Source of the DNA: JBDKJS01 sp039806065
GTDB lineage: Bacteria; Bacteroidota; Bacteroidia; AKYH767-A; 2013-40CM-41-45
Length of the DNA: 64,000 bases
Direction of reading: 5' to 3'
NCBI GenBank assembly: GCA_039806065.1
Contig: JBDKJS010000083.1
Span: 5,118 to 69,117, forward strand
The notes beneath the pieces were generated by a model. That model saw only the letters and a list, made by a program, of their open reading frames with translations. It was not told where the DNA came from and did not search any database. Within the stretch, counting starts at the first letter, position 1. Every line of letters begins with the position of its first letter. This document shows, piece after piece, positions 1 to 9,450 of the stretch. The position numbers were made by a program, and so were the translations under genes.

Positions 1-1283
1 AAGCCATTCCCATATCCAAATGGATGAGGGAACACTACCCTGCTGTGATTGTGGTATGGGGAGGTTATTTTCCCAGCAACCATGCACAAGTAGTATTGGG
101 TAGTGGCTATGTAGATTTCATCATCAACGGCATGGGCGATAAGGCTTTTCCGCTATTGGTAAAAAAAATACTCGCCAACGAAACCGACTACAATACGGTA
201 CCAAATTTAATATTTATACAATCACATAAATTAGTAAAGACTCCGAAAGATGAAATTTATAACTTAGATGAGTTGCCGGCATTACCCTATGAAAAACTAA
301 ACTCCATATATTCATTAGAAAAATACCTGGGTAAAACCTACTTAGGAAAAAAAACAATAGCCTACCACAGTAGTTTTGGATGTCCTTTTACATGTTCATT
401 TTGTGCAGTGGTGCCCATTTACAATGCAAGATGGAAGGGCAAAGCAGCCACTTTAGTATATGAGGATATAATGCGACTGAAAACGCAACATGGAGCCGAT
501 GCCATCGAATTTCATGACAATAATTTTTTTGTTAGTGAAAAGCGCACGCAAGAATTTTCAACATTAATAGCACCACATAACATGGTATGGTGGGGTGAAG
601 GGCGGATAGATACAATTGATCGCTATAGCGATCACACCTTACAAACAATGCGCCAAAGTGGGTGTAAGATGATATTTTTTGGGGCTGAAACTGGCAACGA
701 TGCGGTATTAAAAAAAATGGATAAAGGCGGAACTCAAAGTGGTGCACAAATACTTCGTTTTGCAAAGCGAATGTTAGAATTTGATATCATTCCTGAATAT
801 TCCTTTGTATTAGGAACGCCAGCAGAAAGTGAAGCAGCCTCCTGGCGGCAGATAAAAGAAGACATTGCATTTATTAGAAAGGTTAAAGACATCAACCCAT
901 CAGCAGAAATAATTATTTACATCTACAGTCCAGTGCCCACAGAAGGGAGCACACTATTTAGTCAAGTAAAAGCTACAGGCTTTAATTTTCCACAAACGCT
1001 TGAAGATTGGTTGACCCCAGCATGGGAAAATTTTGACTTAAGAAAAAATCCACTCACACCATGGCTTACTTCGGAAATGATTCAGCATATAAAAGATTTT
1101 GAAACAGTATTGAATGCCCGATTCCCAACCATATCAGACATCAGACTTAACCAGATGCAGCGCAGCACCTTGCAAAGGTTGGGCTATTTAAGGTACCATA
1201 CGAAGATTTACCGAGCACCATATGAATTGAAGTTATTACAAAAAATTTGGAAATATCGACAACCAGAAACCGAAGGCTTCTAA
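1..1283 (+). CDS. B12-binding-type radical SAM protein (5' end outside the window)
   Basis: Partial gene. The frame is open from base 3 with no stop, and the residues before the first in-window Met (at 24) read as normal protein, so the true start lies upstream. The first ~80 residues look like the end of a cobalamin-binding-type domain (VVWGGYFPS, then a GMGD segment). The radical SAM cluster follows as GCPFTCSFC (CxxxCxxC), which binds a 4Fe-4S cluster and cleaves S-adenosylmethionine. Later segments such as FFGAETGND and VLGTPAESE are typical of this class (methylthiotransferase and B12-radical methylase relatives). It is followed two bases later by a methyltransferase gene on the same strand. 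Class is secure; substrate is unknown. Confidence 0.85.
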   Translation, partial: AIPISKWMREHYPAVIVVWGGYFPSNHAQVVLGSGYVDFIINGMGDKAFPLLVKKILANETDYNTVPNLIFIQSHKLVKTPKDEIYNLDELPALPYEKLNSIYSLEKYLGKTYLGKKTIAYHSSFGCPFTCSFCAVVPIYNARWKGKAATLVYEDIMRLKTQHGADAIEFHDNNFFVSEKRTQEFSTLIAPHNMVWWGEGRIDTIDRYSDHTLQTMRQSGCKMIFFGAETGNDAVLKKMDKGGTQSGAQILRFAKRMLEFDIIPEYSFVLGTPAESEAASWRQIKEDIAFIRKVKDINPSAEIIIYIYSPVPTEGSTLFSQVKATGFNFPQTLEDWLTPAWENFDLRKNPLTPWLTSEMIQHIKDFETVLNARFPTISDIRLNQMQRSTLQRLGYLRYHTKIYRAPYELKLLQKIWKYRQPETEGF

Positions 1284-1285
1284 CT

Positions 1286-1948
1286 ATGAATAAGGTATTT
1301 AAAAAAATATTGAATAATACGTACAAGCCACTGCTGCAGCAATATTTAAAAAAAGACCGCAGCTATACCTGGAAAAATATTAACTTAAGCATACCAGCTG
1401 GCATTTTTCATCCCAAATTTTTTTTTAGTACTCAATTGCTTTTGCGATTCCTCTCAGCGGTTGATTTAAATAATAAAAAGATCATTGAAATCGGTTGCGG
1501 TTCGGGACTAATTAGTATTTACTGTGCGCAACAACAGGGCATGGTAACGAGTGTAGATATTAATACAGCAGCCGTAAAATGTACAGCCTTAAATGCATCA
1601 ATAAATAATGTAGCCATCAATGCTTTAGAAAGTAATTTATTTGCTAATATTCCAAATCAAGAATTTGATATCCTCATCATTAATCCACCCTATTATGCAG
1701 GCGCCATTCACCAACCAGCAGACCATGCATGGTACGCTGGTCCCAATTATGAATACTTTTATCAATTATTTGAGCAACTTCCCAATTATATGAATAGCAG
1801 CAGCCGGGTTTTCATCATCCTATCGGAAGAGGGACCCACGGACTTAATCAAAAAGCTGTGCTTACCTCATTTTACTATTTATAAAATTCATACTTTTAAC
1901 AAGTGGCTCGAAAAAAATCATATTTTTGAAATCACCCTTTCTCTATGA
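1286..1948 (+). CDS. Class I SAM-dependent methyltransferase, HemK/NPPY type
   Basis: 220 residues. The SAM-binding glycine motif is IIEIGCGSGLISIY near residue 70, and the catalytic-type motif DILIINPPYY lies near residue 130. NPPY is found in enzymes that methylate amide or exocyclic amino nitrogens (glutamine in HemK/PrmC, adenine or guanine in RNA and DNA enzymes). The ATG at 1286, two bases after the preceding stop, is chosen over an ATG at 1247 that lies inside the radical SAM gene. The 3' end overlaps the next start in an ATGA arrangement, which suggests translational coupling. The target is not predictable; it is too short for full PrmC. Confidence 0.8.
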   Translation: MNKVFKKILNNTYKPLLQQYLKKDRSYTWKNINLSIPAGIFHPKFFFSTQLLLRFLSAVDLNNKKIIEIGCGSGLISIYCAQQQGMVTSVDINTAAVKCTALNASINNVAINALESNLFANIPNQEFDILIINPPYYAGAIHQPADHAWYAGPNYEYFYQLFEQLPNYMNSSSRVFIILSEEGPTDLIKKLCLPHFTIYKIHTFNKWLEKNHIFEITLSL

Positions 1949-2910
1949 ATAGTTTTGTTCCATCACTTGCGCCCGAAGAAATAATCCAACAGACAGATGT
2001 GGGATTATCAATCCTTCATACCTTAGTTTACTTTGACTTATTCAAACATCCACTCACTGCTAATGAGATTGTAAAATACCAATTCAAAAGCAGTGCGACC
2101 GCATTACAAATAAGCGAAACATTGGATGAGTTGCTTCGATTGCGAATGATTAAAAACAGCAATGGTTATTTTTCACTTTATACTAGTGGTGAATATTTAG
2201 AGCGAAGGCTTAATGGAGAAAGACAAAGTCGCAAGGCGATGGCCATTGCCAGACATAAAAGTAAAATTATAGCCTTATTTCCCTTTGTTCGAGGAGTTGC
2301 CATTTCAGGATCATTATCAAAAGGATATACTGATAAAGATGGCGATATTGATTACTTTATTATTACCTCCCCAAATAGGTTGTGGACATGCAAACTAATT
2401 TTAATGTTATATAAAAAAATATTTTTACTCAATAGCAGAAAACATTTTTGTTTAAACTACTTTATATCAAACGACCAACTTACCATTCCAGATAAAAATA
2501 TTTTTACCGCAATAGAAATTGCATTTTTGAAATGCACTTACAATCAATCACAAATAGATCAATTTAATAGAGCCAATAGCTGGATAGCTACATTTTTACC
2601 CATTCACAGTTTTATATCAGGCGTTGGAACAAATCCTTATAGAGAAAGTAAAATAGAGTGGCTTTTCAAAGGCTGGGTAGGAAATATATTTGAAAAATTT
2701 TCTTATAAGATTTTAAAATTTCATAAAAGTGTAAAATTTAAACATTACCATCCTGCGCAAGTCAATATCAATTTACGGTCTACAAGTACTGCATCAAAAC
2801 ACCATCCATTAGGTTACCAACAGCGGGTATTAAGTGCCTTTGCCGAAAGATGTGAAAAAATTAATTCCGAATATTTAGCATCCATGCATCGTGATATTAC
2901 TCACTCATAG
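1945..2910 (+). CDS. Winged-helix plus nucleotidyltransferase-domain protein
   Basis: 321 residues. Residues ~25-90 look like a winged-helix domain (FDLFKHPLTANEIVKYQF, then SETLDELLRLRMIK). A Pol-beta-type nucleotidyltransferase signature follows at ~120-140: GS, ten residues, then DID (GSLSKGYTDKDGDIDYF). In this superfamily the two aspartates hold catalytic metal for transfer of NMP to protein, RNA or small molecules. The C-terminal ~150 residues are not recognised. It overlaps the methyltransferase by 4 bases and the next radical SAM gene by 20 bases, so the four genes form one unit. It could be a protein AMPylator/UMPylator, an antibiotic-type nucleotidyltransferase or a biosynthetic enzyme. 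Confidence 0.7.
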   Translation: MNSFVPSLAPEEIIQQTDVGLSILHTLVYFDLFKHPLTANEIVKYQFKSSATALQISETLDELLRLRMIKNSNGYFSLYTSGEYLERRLNGERQSRKAMAIARHKSKIIALFPFVRGVAISGSLSKGYTDKDGDIDYFIITSPNRLWTCKLILMLYKKIFLLNSRKHFCLNYFISNDQLTIPDKNIFTAIEIAFLKCTYNQSQIDQFNRANSWIATFLPIHSFISGVGTNPYRESKIEWLFKGWVGNIFEKFSYKILKFHKSVKFKHYHPAQVNINLRSTSTASKHHPLGYQQRVLSAFAERCEKINSEYLASMHRDITHS

Positions 2911-4321
2911 TTACCATTTACATTTCGATCAAAAACAATTATTACTTGGCAAACCCTATCCCCCATTGGGGATGCTATATGCATCGGCAGTACTTCAACA
3001 AGCAGGCATGGAAGTAGCCTGTCACGATCCAATGTTTAGTAAAACCTTGGCACCTTTTACCACAGCATTGCACCAGCATCAACCAAATTATATGATCGTA
3101 TATGATGATGGCTTTAATTATTTAAATAAAATGTGCCTAAGTAATATGCGCGATGCAAGTATTAGGATGGCAAAGGAAGCAAAGTTATTATACAAGTGTA
3201 TAACTATAATAGTGAGCAGCGATAGCAGTGATAGACCTCTTGATTACCTTCAAAACGGATTTGACTATGTAATAGCTGGTGAAGGAGAAATGGCCCTATT
3301 ACAGCTAATCAATACTATAAATGGGGGAGGCAACGGGGCTGCGAGTCCAAGTGTGATCACCATGCTAAATGAAACCTTGGTTCAAAATACCAAATTGAAG
3401 GTGATGGATCAACTTGATATATTACCGCACCCGGCATGGGAACAAATAGATTTAGTGCCCTATAAAAAAACATGGCTGAAAAAGCATGGTTATTTTTCAC
3501 TTAACCTAAGTACTACCAGAGGTTGCCCTTTTAAATGCAATTGGTGTTCAAAACCTATTTATGGTAACAGGTACCATGCTCACAGTGTAGGCTATGTAAT
3601 AGAAGAGATTCGCAAACTACAATCATTGGGAGCCACTCATCTTTGGATCACGGATGATATTTTTGGTTTAAAACCGGGTTGGGTAAAATTGTTTGCAGAT
3701 ACAATCAAGGCTGAGGGAATAAAGATTAGCTATAAAATTCAATCGCGTGTGGATTTATTACTTGAAGAAACACAGATAAAACACTTATCCACCAGCGGTT
3801 GTGATGAGGTATGGGTAGGGGCCGAAAGTGGTTCGCAGCGAATACTTGATGCCATGGATAAAGGCACCAAGGTGGAACAAATAATGGAAGCCTGTTCATT
3901 GATGAAGTTGCATGGTATAAGACCGTGTTTATTCCTACAATTTGGCTACTTGGGCGAGCAAGCTGAAGATATAAAACAAACTATTGAAATGGTAAATTAC
4001 ATTAAACCATATGATATAGGTGTTTCGGTTTCTTATCCCTTGCCCGGAACTGAATTTTATGAATCAGTAAAATCGCAGCTGGTATCAAAAACACATTGGG
4101 TAGATAGTGATGAATTGGTAACACTTTACCAAGCCACCTACCCTACCGACTGTTATAAAAAACTACAACGCTATGTTCATGGAAAATTTAGATGGGCACA
4201 ATTTAAATCTAATCTCAGACAAGGGCGCTTGAATCATTGGCGGTACCTATTTACAGCCCCTTACCATGGGCTCCACAGTTTTTTGCTTAAGCATCAATTG
4301 AAAACATATTTTAGGTTATAG
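2891..4321 (+). CDS. Radical SAM protein with N-terminal B12-binding-like domain
   Basis: 476 residues, GTG start at 2891 inside the preceding gene (20-base overlap). The start is supported by good N-terminal sequence (ILLTHSYHLHF, then KPYPPLGMLYASAVL), the usual opening of B12-binding radical SAM enzymes. The cluster motif is TTRGCPFKCNWCSKPIYG at ~200. Further family segments are WITDDIFGL, VGAESGSQRILDAMDKG and SVSYPLPGTEFYE. It resembles the BchE/HpnP/HpnR-type group, whose members do radical methylation, cyclisation or C-C bond chemistry on lipids, tetrapyrroles and natural products. It is the last gene of the cluster and converges on ftsZ. The substrate is unknown. Confidence 0.85.
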   Translation: MILLTHSYHLHFDQKQLLLGKPYPPLGMLYASAVLQQAGMEVACHDPMFSKTLAPFTTALHQHQPNYMIVYDDGFNYLNKMCLSNMRDASIRMAKEAKLLYKCITIIVSSDSSDRPLDYLQNGFDYVIAGEGEMALLQLINTINGGGNGAASPSVITMLNETLVQNTKLKVMDQLDILPHPAWEQIDLVPYKKTWLKKHGYFSLNLSTTRGCPFKCNWCSKPIYGNRYHAHSVGYVIEEIRKLQSLGATHLWITDDIFGLKPGWVKLFADTIKAEGIKISYKIQSRVDLLLEETQIKHLSTSGCDEVWVGAESGSQRILDAMDKGTKVEQIMEACSLMKLHGIRPCLFLQFGYLGEQAEDIKQTIEMVNYIKPYDIGVSVSYPLPGTEFYESVKSQLVSKTHWVDSDELVTLYQATYPTDCYKKLQRYVHGKFRWAQFKSNLRQGRLNHWRYLFTAPYHGLHSFLLKHQLKTYFRL

Positions 4322-4333
4322 CACAACCCTTAC

Positions 4334-4368
4334 AAAAAAGAAACCCCGCCCGGGGGAGAGCGAGGTTT
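4334..4368 (-). terminator. Rho-independent terminator of the dcw operon
   Basis: On the minus strand a GC-rich hairpin (AAACCTCGC pairing with GCGGGGTTT, one mismatch) is followed by TTTCTTTTTTG. It lies 40 bases downstream of the ftsZ stop and also separates ftsZ from the convergent radical SAM gene. Confidence 0.8.
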
Positions 4369-4407
4369 ACACACACTAAGCTATGAAAATAAAAAACGGT
4401 AGTTCGA

Positions 4408-5928
4408 TTAATCGGGGTTGTCGTGCAAAAAGCTATTATTGGTTCGCAGCTGCAATCCGTGATCTTGGTCACTATTGAGTGAGGTTCTTGATAGGTGTTG
4501 TTGGCTACTATGTTGTGCTTCATCCAGTTTCATTTTCTGGCGTTCGAAAGCTGGAATATTTTCGAGTTCGGCCAACTTCTCTGGATTATTATAGCTCATG
4601 GCTTTTAATCTTTTCAAGCGTTCTTGTGATCGTTCGAAAGCTGCTTGTTCCATAGCTGAATCATCATTCGCCATTTTTTTTTCAGCAAATGGATTTACTG
4701 TTCTCCCTATCTGAGGCTTAACATTATCTGGCAATGGAGGATTTGGATTAATTTCAAATTCTACTGTATGATCGTTAGTATTGGTAGTCCCCAGGTCAAA
4801 ATATTTAATTTCAGAATCGGCTGTATTGCCAGTAGTATTGACTTTGATTTGAGGATCTAAAGAATGTGCTTGAGCATTATATGGAGCTATTTCAGGGTTG
4901 GTTTTTGGCAGGGGTGTATTGTTTAAATCATGCTTGATAGGTACATTTTGAAGTTCTTTATCTAATTCCAATTTGGTTTTAAATCCTGTGGCAATAAGCG
5001 TTACACCTACCTTGCTGCCCATATTGGCATCATAACAATTTCCCCAAATAATTTCGGCACTCATACCGGCTGCCTCTTGAACATGATCTGTTATTTGACC
5101 AATCTCATCCATGGTTATTTCTTCATCGCCATAACTGATATTTAAAAGTATATAGCGAGCACCCTTTATTTCATTATCATTGAGTAAAGGAGAGGCCAAA
5201 GCATTGGAGATGGCATCCATAGCTCTGTTAGATCCTTGCCCGAAACCAGTTCCCATAATAGCAGCACCTGAATCTTGAACAGCGGTTCTTACATCTTCAA
5301 AATCTACATTGATATAACCGGTAACAGTAATTATTTCTGCGATTCCTTTGGCTGCAGTGGTCAATACTTCATCAGCATGAGCGAATGCAGTACTTATTTT
5401 TTGGTTTCCAAAGAGTTCTCTTAGTTTTTCATTTTTAATGATAATGATGGCATCTACATTTTTTTTAAGAGCCTCAATACCACTGTTTGCTGCTTCAAAA
5501 CGTTTCTTGCCTTCAAATGGAAAAGGAGTAGTAACAATACCAACAGTGAGAATTCCTAATTCGCGTGCCTGTTGCGCTATGATGGGAGCTGCGCCAGTAC
5601 CTGTGCCACCGCCCATACCAGCGGTAATAAAAACCATTTTGGTATTTTTATTCAGTACATCTCTAATTTCATCTAGACTTTCAACGGCAGCATTACACCC
5701 CACTTCAGGTTTTGATCCAGCGCCATAGCCAGCGGTGAGTGTAGTGCCCAACTGAATTCTGGTAGGAATTGGACTCACCTCCAATGCTTGAGCATCGGTA
5801 TTACACACTATAAATTCCACTCCCTTAATTCCCTGTCGGAACATGTGGTTAACGGCATTGCTTCCACCGCCACCAACGCCTATGACCTTGATGATTGAAG
5901 AATCTGCACTGGGTATATCAAATTGCAT
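4408..5928 (-). CDS. ftsZ: Cell division protein FtsZ, long Bacteroidota form
   Basis: Tubulin-like GTPase that forms the Z ring. Motifs: GVGGGGSNAVNHM at the N-terminus, the nucleotide-binding GMGGGTGTGAAP near residue 105, and the T7 loop NVDFEDVRT near 205. The protein has 506 residues against about 380 in E. coli. The globular part ends near 320, followed by a long Pro/Asn/Asp-rich linker. ENIPAFERQKMKL (~452-466) resembles the usual FtsA-binding C-terminal peptide. A further ~40 residues end in RTNNSFLHDNPD, a tail I associate with Bacteroidota FtsZ. It is the last gene of the dcw operon, 26 bases after ftsA, with a terminator behind it. Confidence 0.97.
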   Translation of the reverse strand: MQFDIPSADSSIIKVIGVGGGGSNAVNHMFRQGIKGVEFIVCNTDAQALEVSPIPTRIQLGTTLTAGYGAGSKPEVGCNAAVESLDEIRDVLNKNTKMVFITAGMGGGTGTGAAPIIAQQARELGILTVGIVTTPFPFEGKKRFEAANSGIEALKKNVDAIIIIKNEKLRELFGNQKISTAFAHADEVLTTAAKGIAEIITVTGYINVDFEDVRTAVQDSGAAIMGTGFGQGSNRAMDAISNALASPLLNDNEIKGARYILLNISYGDEEITMDEIGQITDHVQEAAGMSAEIIWGNCYDANMGSKVGVTLIATGFKTKLELDKELQNVPIKHDLNNTPLPKTNPEIAPYNAQAHSLDPQIKVNTTGNTADSEIKYFDLGTTNTNDHTVEFEINPNPPLPDNVKPQIGRTVNPFAEKKMANDDSAMEQAAFERSQERLKRLKAMSYNNPEKLAELENIPAFERQKMKLDEAQHSSQQHLSRTSLNSDQDHGLQLRTNNSFLHDNPD

Positions 5929-5954
5929 ATATGTTAAGTTAAGTATTTGTTTAA

Positions 5955-7268
5955 TTATTTAATTTCTTTATCTTTTTCTTCTGCTGGGAAGAAAATATCA
6001 AGCAAGGTGCCTATTCCAAAAATGTCTGTTCTTGGATTTTTACCTTTTTCCACGACTTTATCACCGGGTGTGTTAGCAATTATTTCGTCTTTAAATCTAT
6101 CCTCATTTTGAAAACCTTTCATTACCAAGCCCACCGATGTTGCATACATAGGGCTTTTGAGGTCATCAGTACCTTTAGCTATGTGTTCATTTGGATAACC
6201 TATTCTTGCTTGGAGTCCGGTCATCATTTCGGCACGGTGACGGATGTGACGCAGCTGTGCACCTCCACCGGTGAGTACCAAGCCGCAGCCTAATTTTTTA
6301 TCAAACTTAGAGGCCTTTATTTCATAATATACGCTATCCAATATCTCATCAACCCGGGCTTGAATGATTTGAGCCAATGTTTTCACTGAAATTTCTTTAG
6401 GAGGGCGACCTCTTAGGCCAGGAATGGAAACAACTTCATTTTCAGCGTTGCTGGTGGCCAGGGCCGATCCAAATTTTATTTTTAATTGTTCGGCTTGCGA
6501 TGTGATGATGCCACAACCCTCTTTGATATCACTGCTAATAATATTTCCTCCAAATGGAATTACTGCCGTATGCCGGATGATGTTGTTTTGAAAGATAGCA
6601 ATATCAGTAGTGCCACCACCAATATCTACCAACACCACGCCAGCCTCTTTTTCTTCATCGGTTAATACTGCATCGCTACTTGCCAATGGTTCAAGAAAAA
6701 GACCTTTGCAAATTAAACCTGCCCGCTCTACACATTTTTTGATATCTCTAATTGCATTGATATGACCGGTAATTACATGACAGTCGGCCTCTACTCTTGA
6801 GCCACTTCTGCCAATTGGGTTGATTACACCAGTTTCATTATCAATTTTAAATTCCTGTGGGATGATATGAATAATTTCTTCGCCACTAGGCATGGCTATT
6901 TGTTCCAATGATTGAACAATTTTATCTATATCTACTTGTTCAATTTCATTATCATTATCTACTCCTCTAATTAAAGATCCGCGCTGTTGCATACTTTTTA
7001 TATGCTGGCCAGCAATTCCCACGTATACTTCTTTAATAGTGATACCAGAATTTTCTTCGGCTTCCTTTACAGAAAGGATTATAGAATCTACGGTAGATTT
7101 AATGTTGGCAACTACGCCTCTCATCACACCCACTGATTCTGACTTACCCATACCGATGATATCAAGTTTGCCGTATTCATTTCTTTTGCCCACGATAGTG
7201 GCAATTTTAGTAGTACCTATATCTAGGCCAACTACAATTTTTTCGCTTAGTGATTTGTTAGTATCCAC
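5955..7268 (-). CDS. ftsA: Cell division protein FtsA
   Basis: 437 residues. Actin-fold ATPase that anchors FtsZ filaments to the inner membrane and recruits later divisome proteins. The phosphate-1 loop is VVGLDIGTTKIATIVG at the start. The SHS2-type 1C region follows (YVGIAGQHIKSM), then a second phosphate motif (VVLVDIGGGTTDIAIF, ~210) and the adenosine motif (GLVLTGGGAQL, ~330). The tail (DIFGIGTLLDIFF) is hydrophobic and could be the membrane-targeting helix. It overlaps ftsQ by 11 bases and is followed by ftsZ, the conserved order. Confidence 0.96.
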   Translation of the reverse strand: MDTNKSLSEKIVVGLDIGTTKIATIVGKRNEYGKLDIIGMGKSESVGVMRGVVANIKSTVDSIILSVKEAEENSGITIKEVYVGIAGQHIKSMQQRGSLIRGVDNDNEIEQVDIDKIVQSLEQIAMPSGEEIIHIIPQEFKIDNETGVINPIGRSGSRVEADCHVITGHINAIRDIKKCVERAGLICKGLFLEPLASSDAVLTDEEKEAGVVLVDIGGGTTDIAIFQNNIIRHTAVIPFGGNIISSDIKEGCGIITSQAEQLKIKFGSALATSNAENEVVSIPGLRGRPPKEISVKTLAQIIQARVDEILDSVYYEIKASKFDKKLGCGLVLTGGGAQLRHIRHRAEMMTGLQARIGYPNEHIAKGTDDLKSPMYATSVGLVMKGFQNEDRFKDEIIANTPGDKVVEKGKNPRTDIFGIGTLLDIFFPAEEKDKEIK

Positions 7269-8058
7269 AGACTACCTGATCTTTAAATTTTAAATTAATT
7301 GTCTTATATTTTTCCCATCCGCACATATTAAAACCCTTTGTATAAATTACAAGGAGATTTTGCAATTTTGCTTCCATATCTAATCCATTTCCAAAGTAAA
7401 TAATATGGTTTCCTACTCTTGGTACCAAAGTAAAATTTCCATCAGAATTGACATAGATTTGTTGGAGCTGAGCTTTGAGTAATTCATCTTTTTCAATTGC
7501 TTTCACCAAGTTAAACAGTGCTTCCACCGGAAGAGCCTGATTCATTTGATCATTTGTCAACACTCTAATTTTATGGTCGCTTAATTTACTTGTCAAATGC
7601 CCATTAGCTACAGGAACTAAAGGTGTGTATGAATCGCTTAGCGGCATAAAATAGCCTTCATTATCTATATAAAAACTTTCCCCCTTATGATTAAAAATAC
7701 GTAGCACAGGAACTCTTTGCGATACGTAAATGTTTAGAACGCCATCAACGGTTGAAAATACTTCAGCATTGGCCACATGCGGGTTGTTTTCAATTATACT
7801 TTCCAACACTGCTGTGTTAATTGCATTTAATTTGCTTTTTTTTATGTCACCAAATTTATAGGCTACAATATTTTTAATTTGCTGTACTGTTACGAAGTTG
7901 ACTCCTGCAGTATCATCAATATTAATTTGGAGTGATTTAAATTTTCTTTCGCTGTGTTGAAAGGAGGTGAAGCCAACAGAAATAAAAAATAGCAACATCA
8001 CACCTAGCCAGGTGATGGCTTTGAGGATGCGCTGTTTATCTATTGCTTTTGGTGGCAT
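7258..8058 (-). CDS. ftsQ: Cell division protein FtsQ/DivIB
   Basis: 266 residues. Bitopic divisome protein: a short basic cytoplasmic start, one membrane segment (~14-32, ITWLGVMLLFFISVGF), then a POTRA-like periplasmic part (SLQINIDDTAGVNFVTVQQI) and the beta domain. In other bacteria FtsQ links FtsA/FtsZ-side proteins to FtsL/FtsB and the septal synthase. Sequence conservation is low in this family, so the call rests on topology plus position between murC and ftsA. It starts 12 bases after murC and overlaps ftsA by 11 bases. Confidence 0.88.
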   Translation of the reverse strand: MPPKAIDKQRILKAITWLGVMLLFFISVGFTSFQHSERKFKSLQINIDDTAGVNFVTVQQIKNIVAYKFGDIKKSKLNAINTAVLESIIENNPHVANAEVFSTVDGVLNIYVSQRVPVLRIFNHKGESFYIDNEGYFMPLSDSYTPLVPVANGHLTSKLSDHKIRVLTNDQMNQALPVEALFNLVKAIEKDELLKAQLQQIYVNSDGNFTLVPRVGNHIIYFGNGLDMEAKLQNLLVIYTKGFNMCGWEKYKTINLKFKDQVVCGY

Positions 8059-8070
8059 GGGTAGAGGTAC

Positions 8071-9450
8071 TTAAGCTTGTGAGAAGTGTTGTGCAATAGG
8101 CACCACGAGGGTGTCTATATCGCCTGCTCCAAGGATGAGCAAAATTTCAACTTTTCTTTCTTTTATTTGATGAATGATGGATTCTTTTGTACACATGTGC
8201 TTGTTAGTGACGGTAATTTTATCATAAATTATTTTTGATGTTACCCCTTCGATTGGCATTTCACGAGCTGGATAAATATCCATGAGCCATACCTCATCGA
8301 GCATGGAAAGGCTTTCGGCAAAACCATCTACAAAATCGCGTGTACGTGAGTATAGGTGCGGTTGAAAGATACCTGTTATTTTTTTTTGAGGGAATAGTTC
8401 TTTGGCTGCTGTTATGGCTGCAGTTAATTCTGTAGGGTGATGTGCATAATCATCTATGATGGTATTTATTTTATTATGAAGCACCAATTCAAATCTTCTT
8501 TTTACTCCTTTATAATTTTGCAAAGCCATTTGAATTTGATCGAATGGTAAATTTCGGATTCTTGCAATGGCGATAGCTGCTATGGCATTTTCAATATTAT
8601 GCCGCCCGGGTAAAAATAATTTAAAACCACTGTATTGTTCATTTACCCCCACATAATCAAAACAAAATGCGCCTTCGTGAACATGGATGTTAGTGGCATG
8701 GCACTGAGCTGTGCTTAGGAGTCCATAAGTGACCACATTGGCCTTGACCGGTGCCAGGCTCAATTGATGGTGCAGCAACAAAGTGCCCTCCTCATTCACC
8801 TGTTGGGCAAATTGCTGATAAGTTTGGTGCATGGATTTTTCATCGCCATAGATGTCAAGATGATCTGGATCCATGCTGGTAATAACAGCAATGTGAGGAT
8901 ACAGTGTCAAGAATGATTTATCATACTCATCGGCTTCTACTACAATGGGATGATCGGCTGATGTGTGGAGTGGGAGCAGCAAATTACTTTTATAATTATT
9001 AGCAATACCCCCCAAGAATGCAATGCACGTATCGTTGCAGTGGGTAAGTACATGTGCCACCATACTACTGGTAGTAGTTTTGCCATGAGTGCCTGCTACT
9101 GCAATGGTAAGTCGCTGTTTAGTGATCCAACCTAATAAAATACTACGCTTAACAATATTAAAGTTTTGGTCATTTAGCTTCTTATATATTTTTAAGTTTA
9201 GTGGCACTGCGGGTGTGCGCACCACTAGTGTTTCACTTTTAACAGCTGCCAATCTATCCACCACTGATTCATCATCCTCATAATGTACTTTTATTCCCTC
9301 TGCTTCTAGTTCAAGGGTAAGGTTGGTTTGCGTTTTATCATAACCGCTCACCTTGCAACCCATTAAATTAAAATATCTTGCCAAGGCACTCATGCCTATT
9401 CCTCCAATTCCAAGGAAATAAAGATGGGTAATCTGCTTCAAAGGATTCAT
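8071..9450 (-). CDS. murC: UDP-N-acetylmuramate--L-alanine ligase MurC
   Basis: 459 residues, normal length. Adds L-alanine to UDP-MurNAc with ATP, the first amino acid of the peptidoglycan stem. Features: the N-terminal Rossmann-like domain (YFLGIGGIGMSALARYF), the ATP P-loop AGTHGKTTTSSMVAH (~115), VVEADEYDKSF and ITSMDPDHLDIYG in the central domain, and DDYAHHPTE (~325) plus GIFQPHLYSRT in the C-terminal domain. These are diagnostic of MurC rather than MurD or MurE. The start overlaps the end of murG by 4 bases (ATGA). Confidence 0.97.
   Translation of the reverse strand: MNPLKQITHLYFLGIGGIGMSALARYFNLMGCKVSGYDKTQTNLTLELEAEGIKVHYEDDESVVDRLAAVKSETLVVRTPAVPLNLKIYKKLNDQNFNIVKRSILLGWITKQRLTIAVAGTHGKTTTSSMVAHVLTHCNDTCIAFLGGIANNYKSNLLLPLHTSADHPIVVEADEYDKSFLTLYPHIAVITSMDPDHLDIYGDEKSMHQTYQQFAQQVNEEGTLLLHHQLSLAPVKANVVTYGLLSTAQCHATNIHVHEGAFCFDYVGVNEQYSGFKLFLPGRHNIENAIAAIAIARIRNLPFDQIQMALQNYKGVKRRFELVLHNKINTIIDDYAHHPTELTAAITAAKELFPQKKITGIFQPHLYSRTRDFVDGFAESLSMLDEVWLMDIYPAREMPIEGVTSKIIYDKITVTNKHMCTKESIIHQIKERKVEILLILGAGDIDTLVVPIAQHFSQA

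Noticed and set aside
4311..4523. Minus-strand 70-residue frame overlapping the ftsZ end and terminator
   Set aside because: It runs through the ftsZ terminator and in a different frame of ftsZ; not a gene.
5438..5728. 96-residue plus-strand frame inside ftsZ
   Set aside because: It lies antisense to the GMGGGTGTG region of FtsZ and has no protein-like features.
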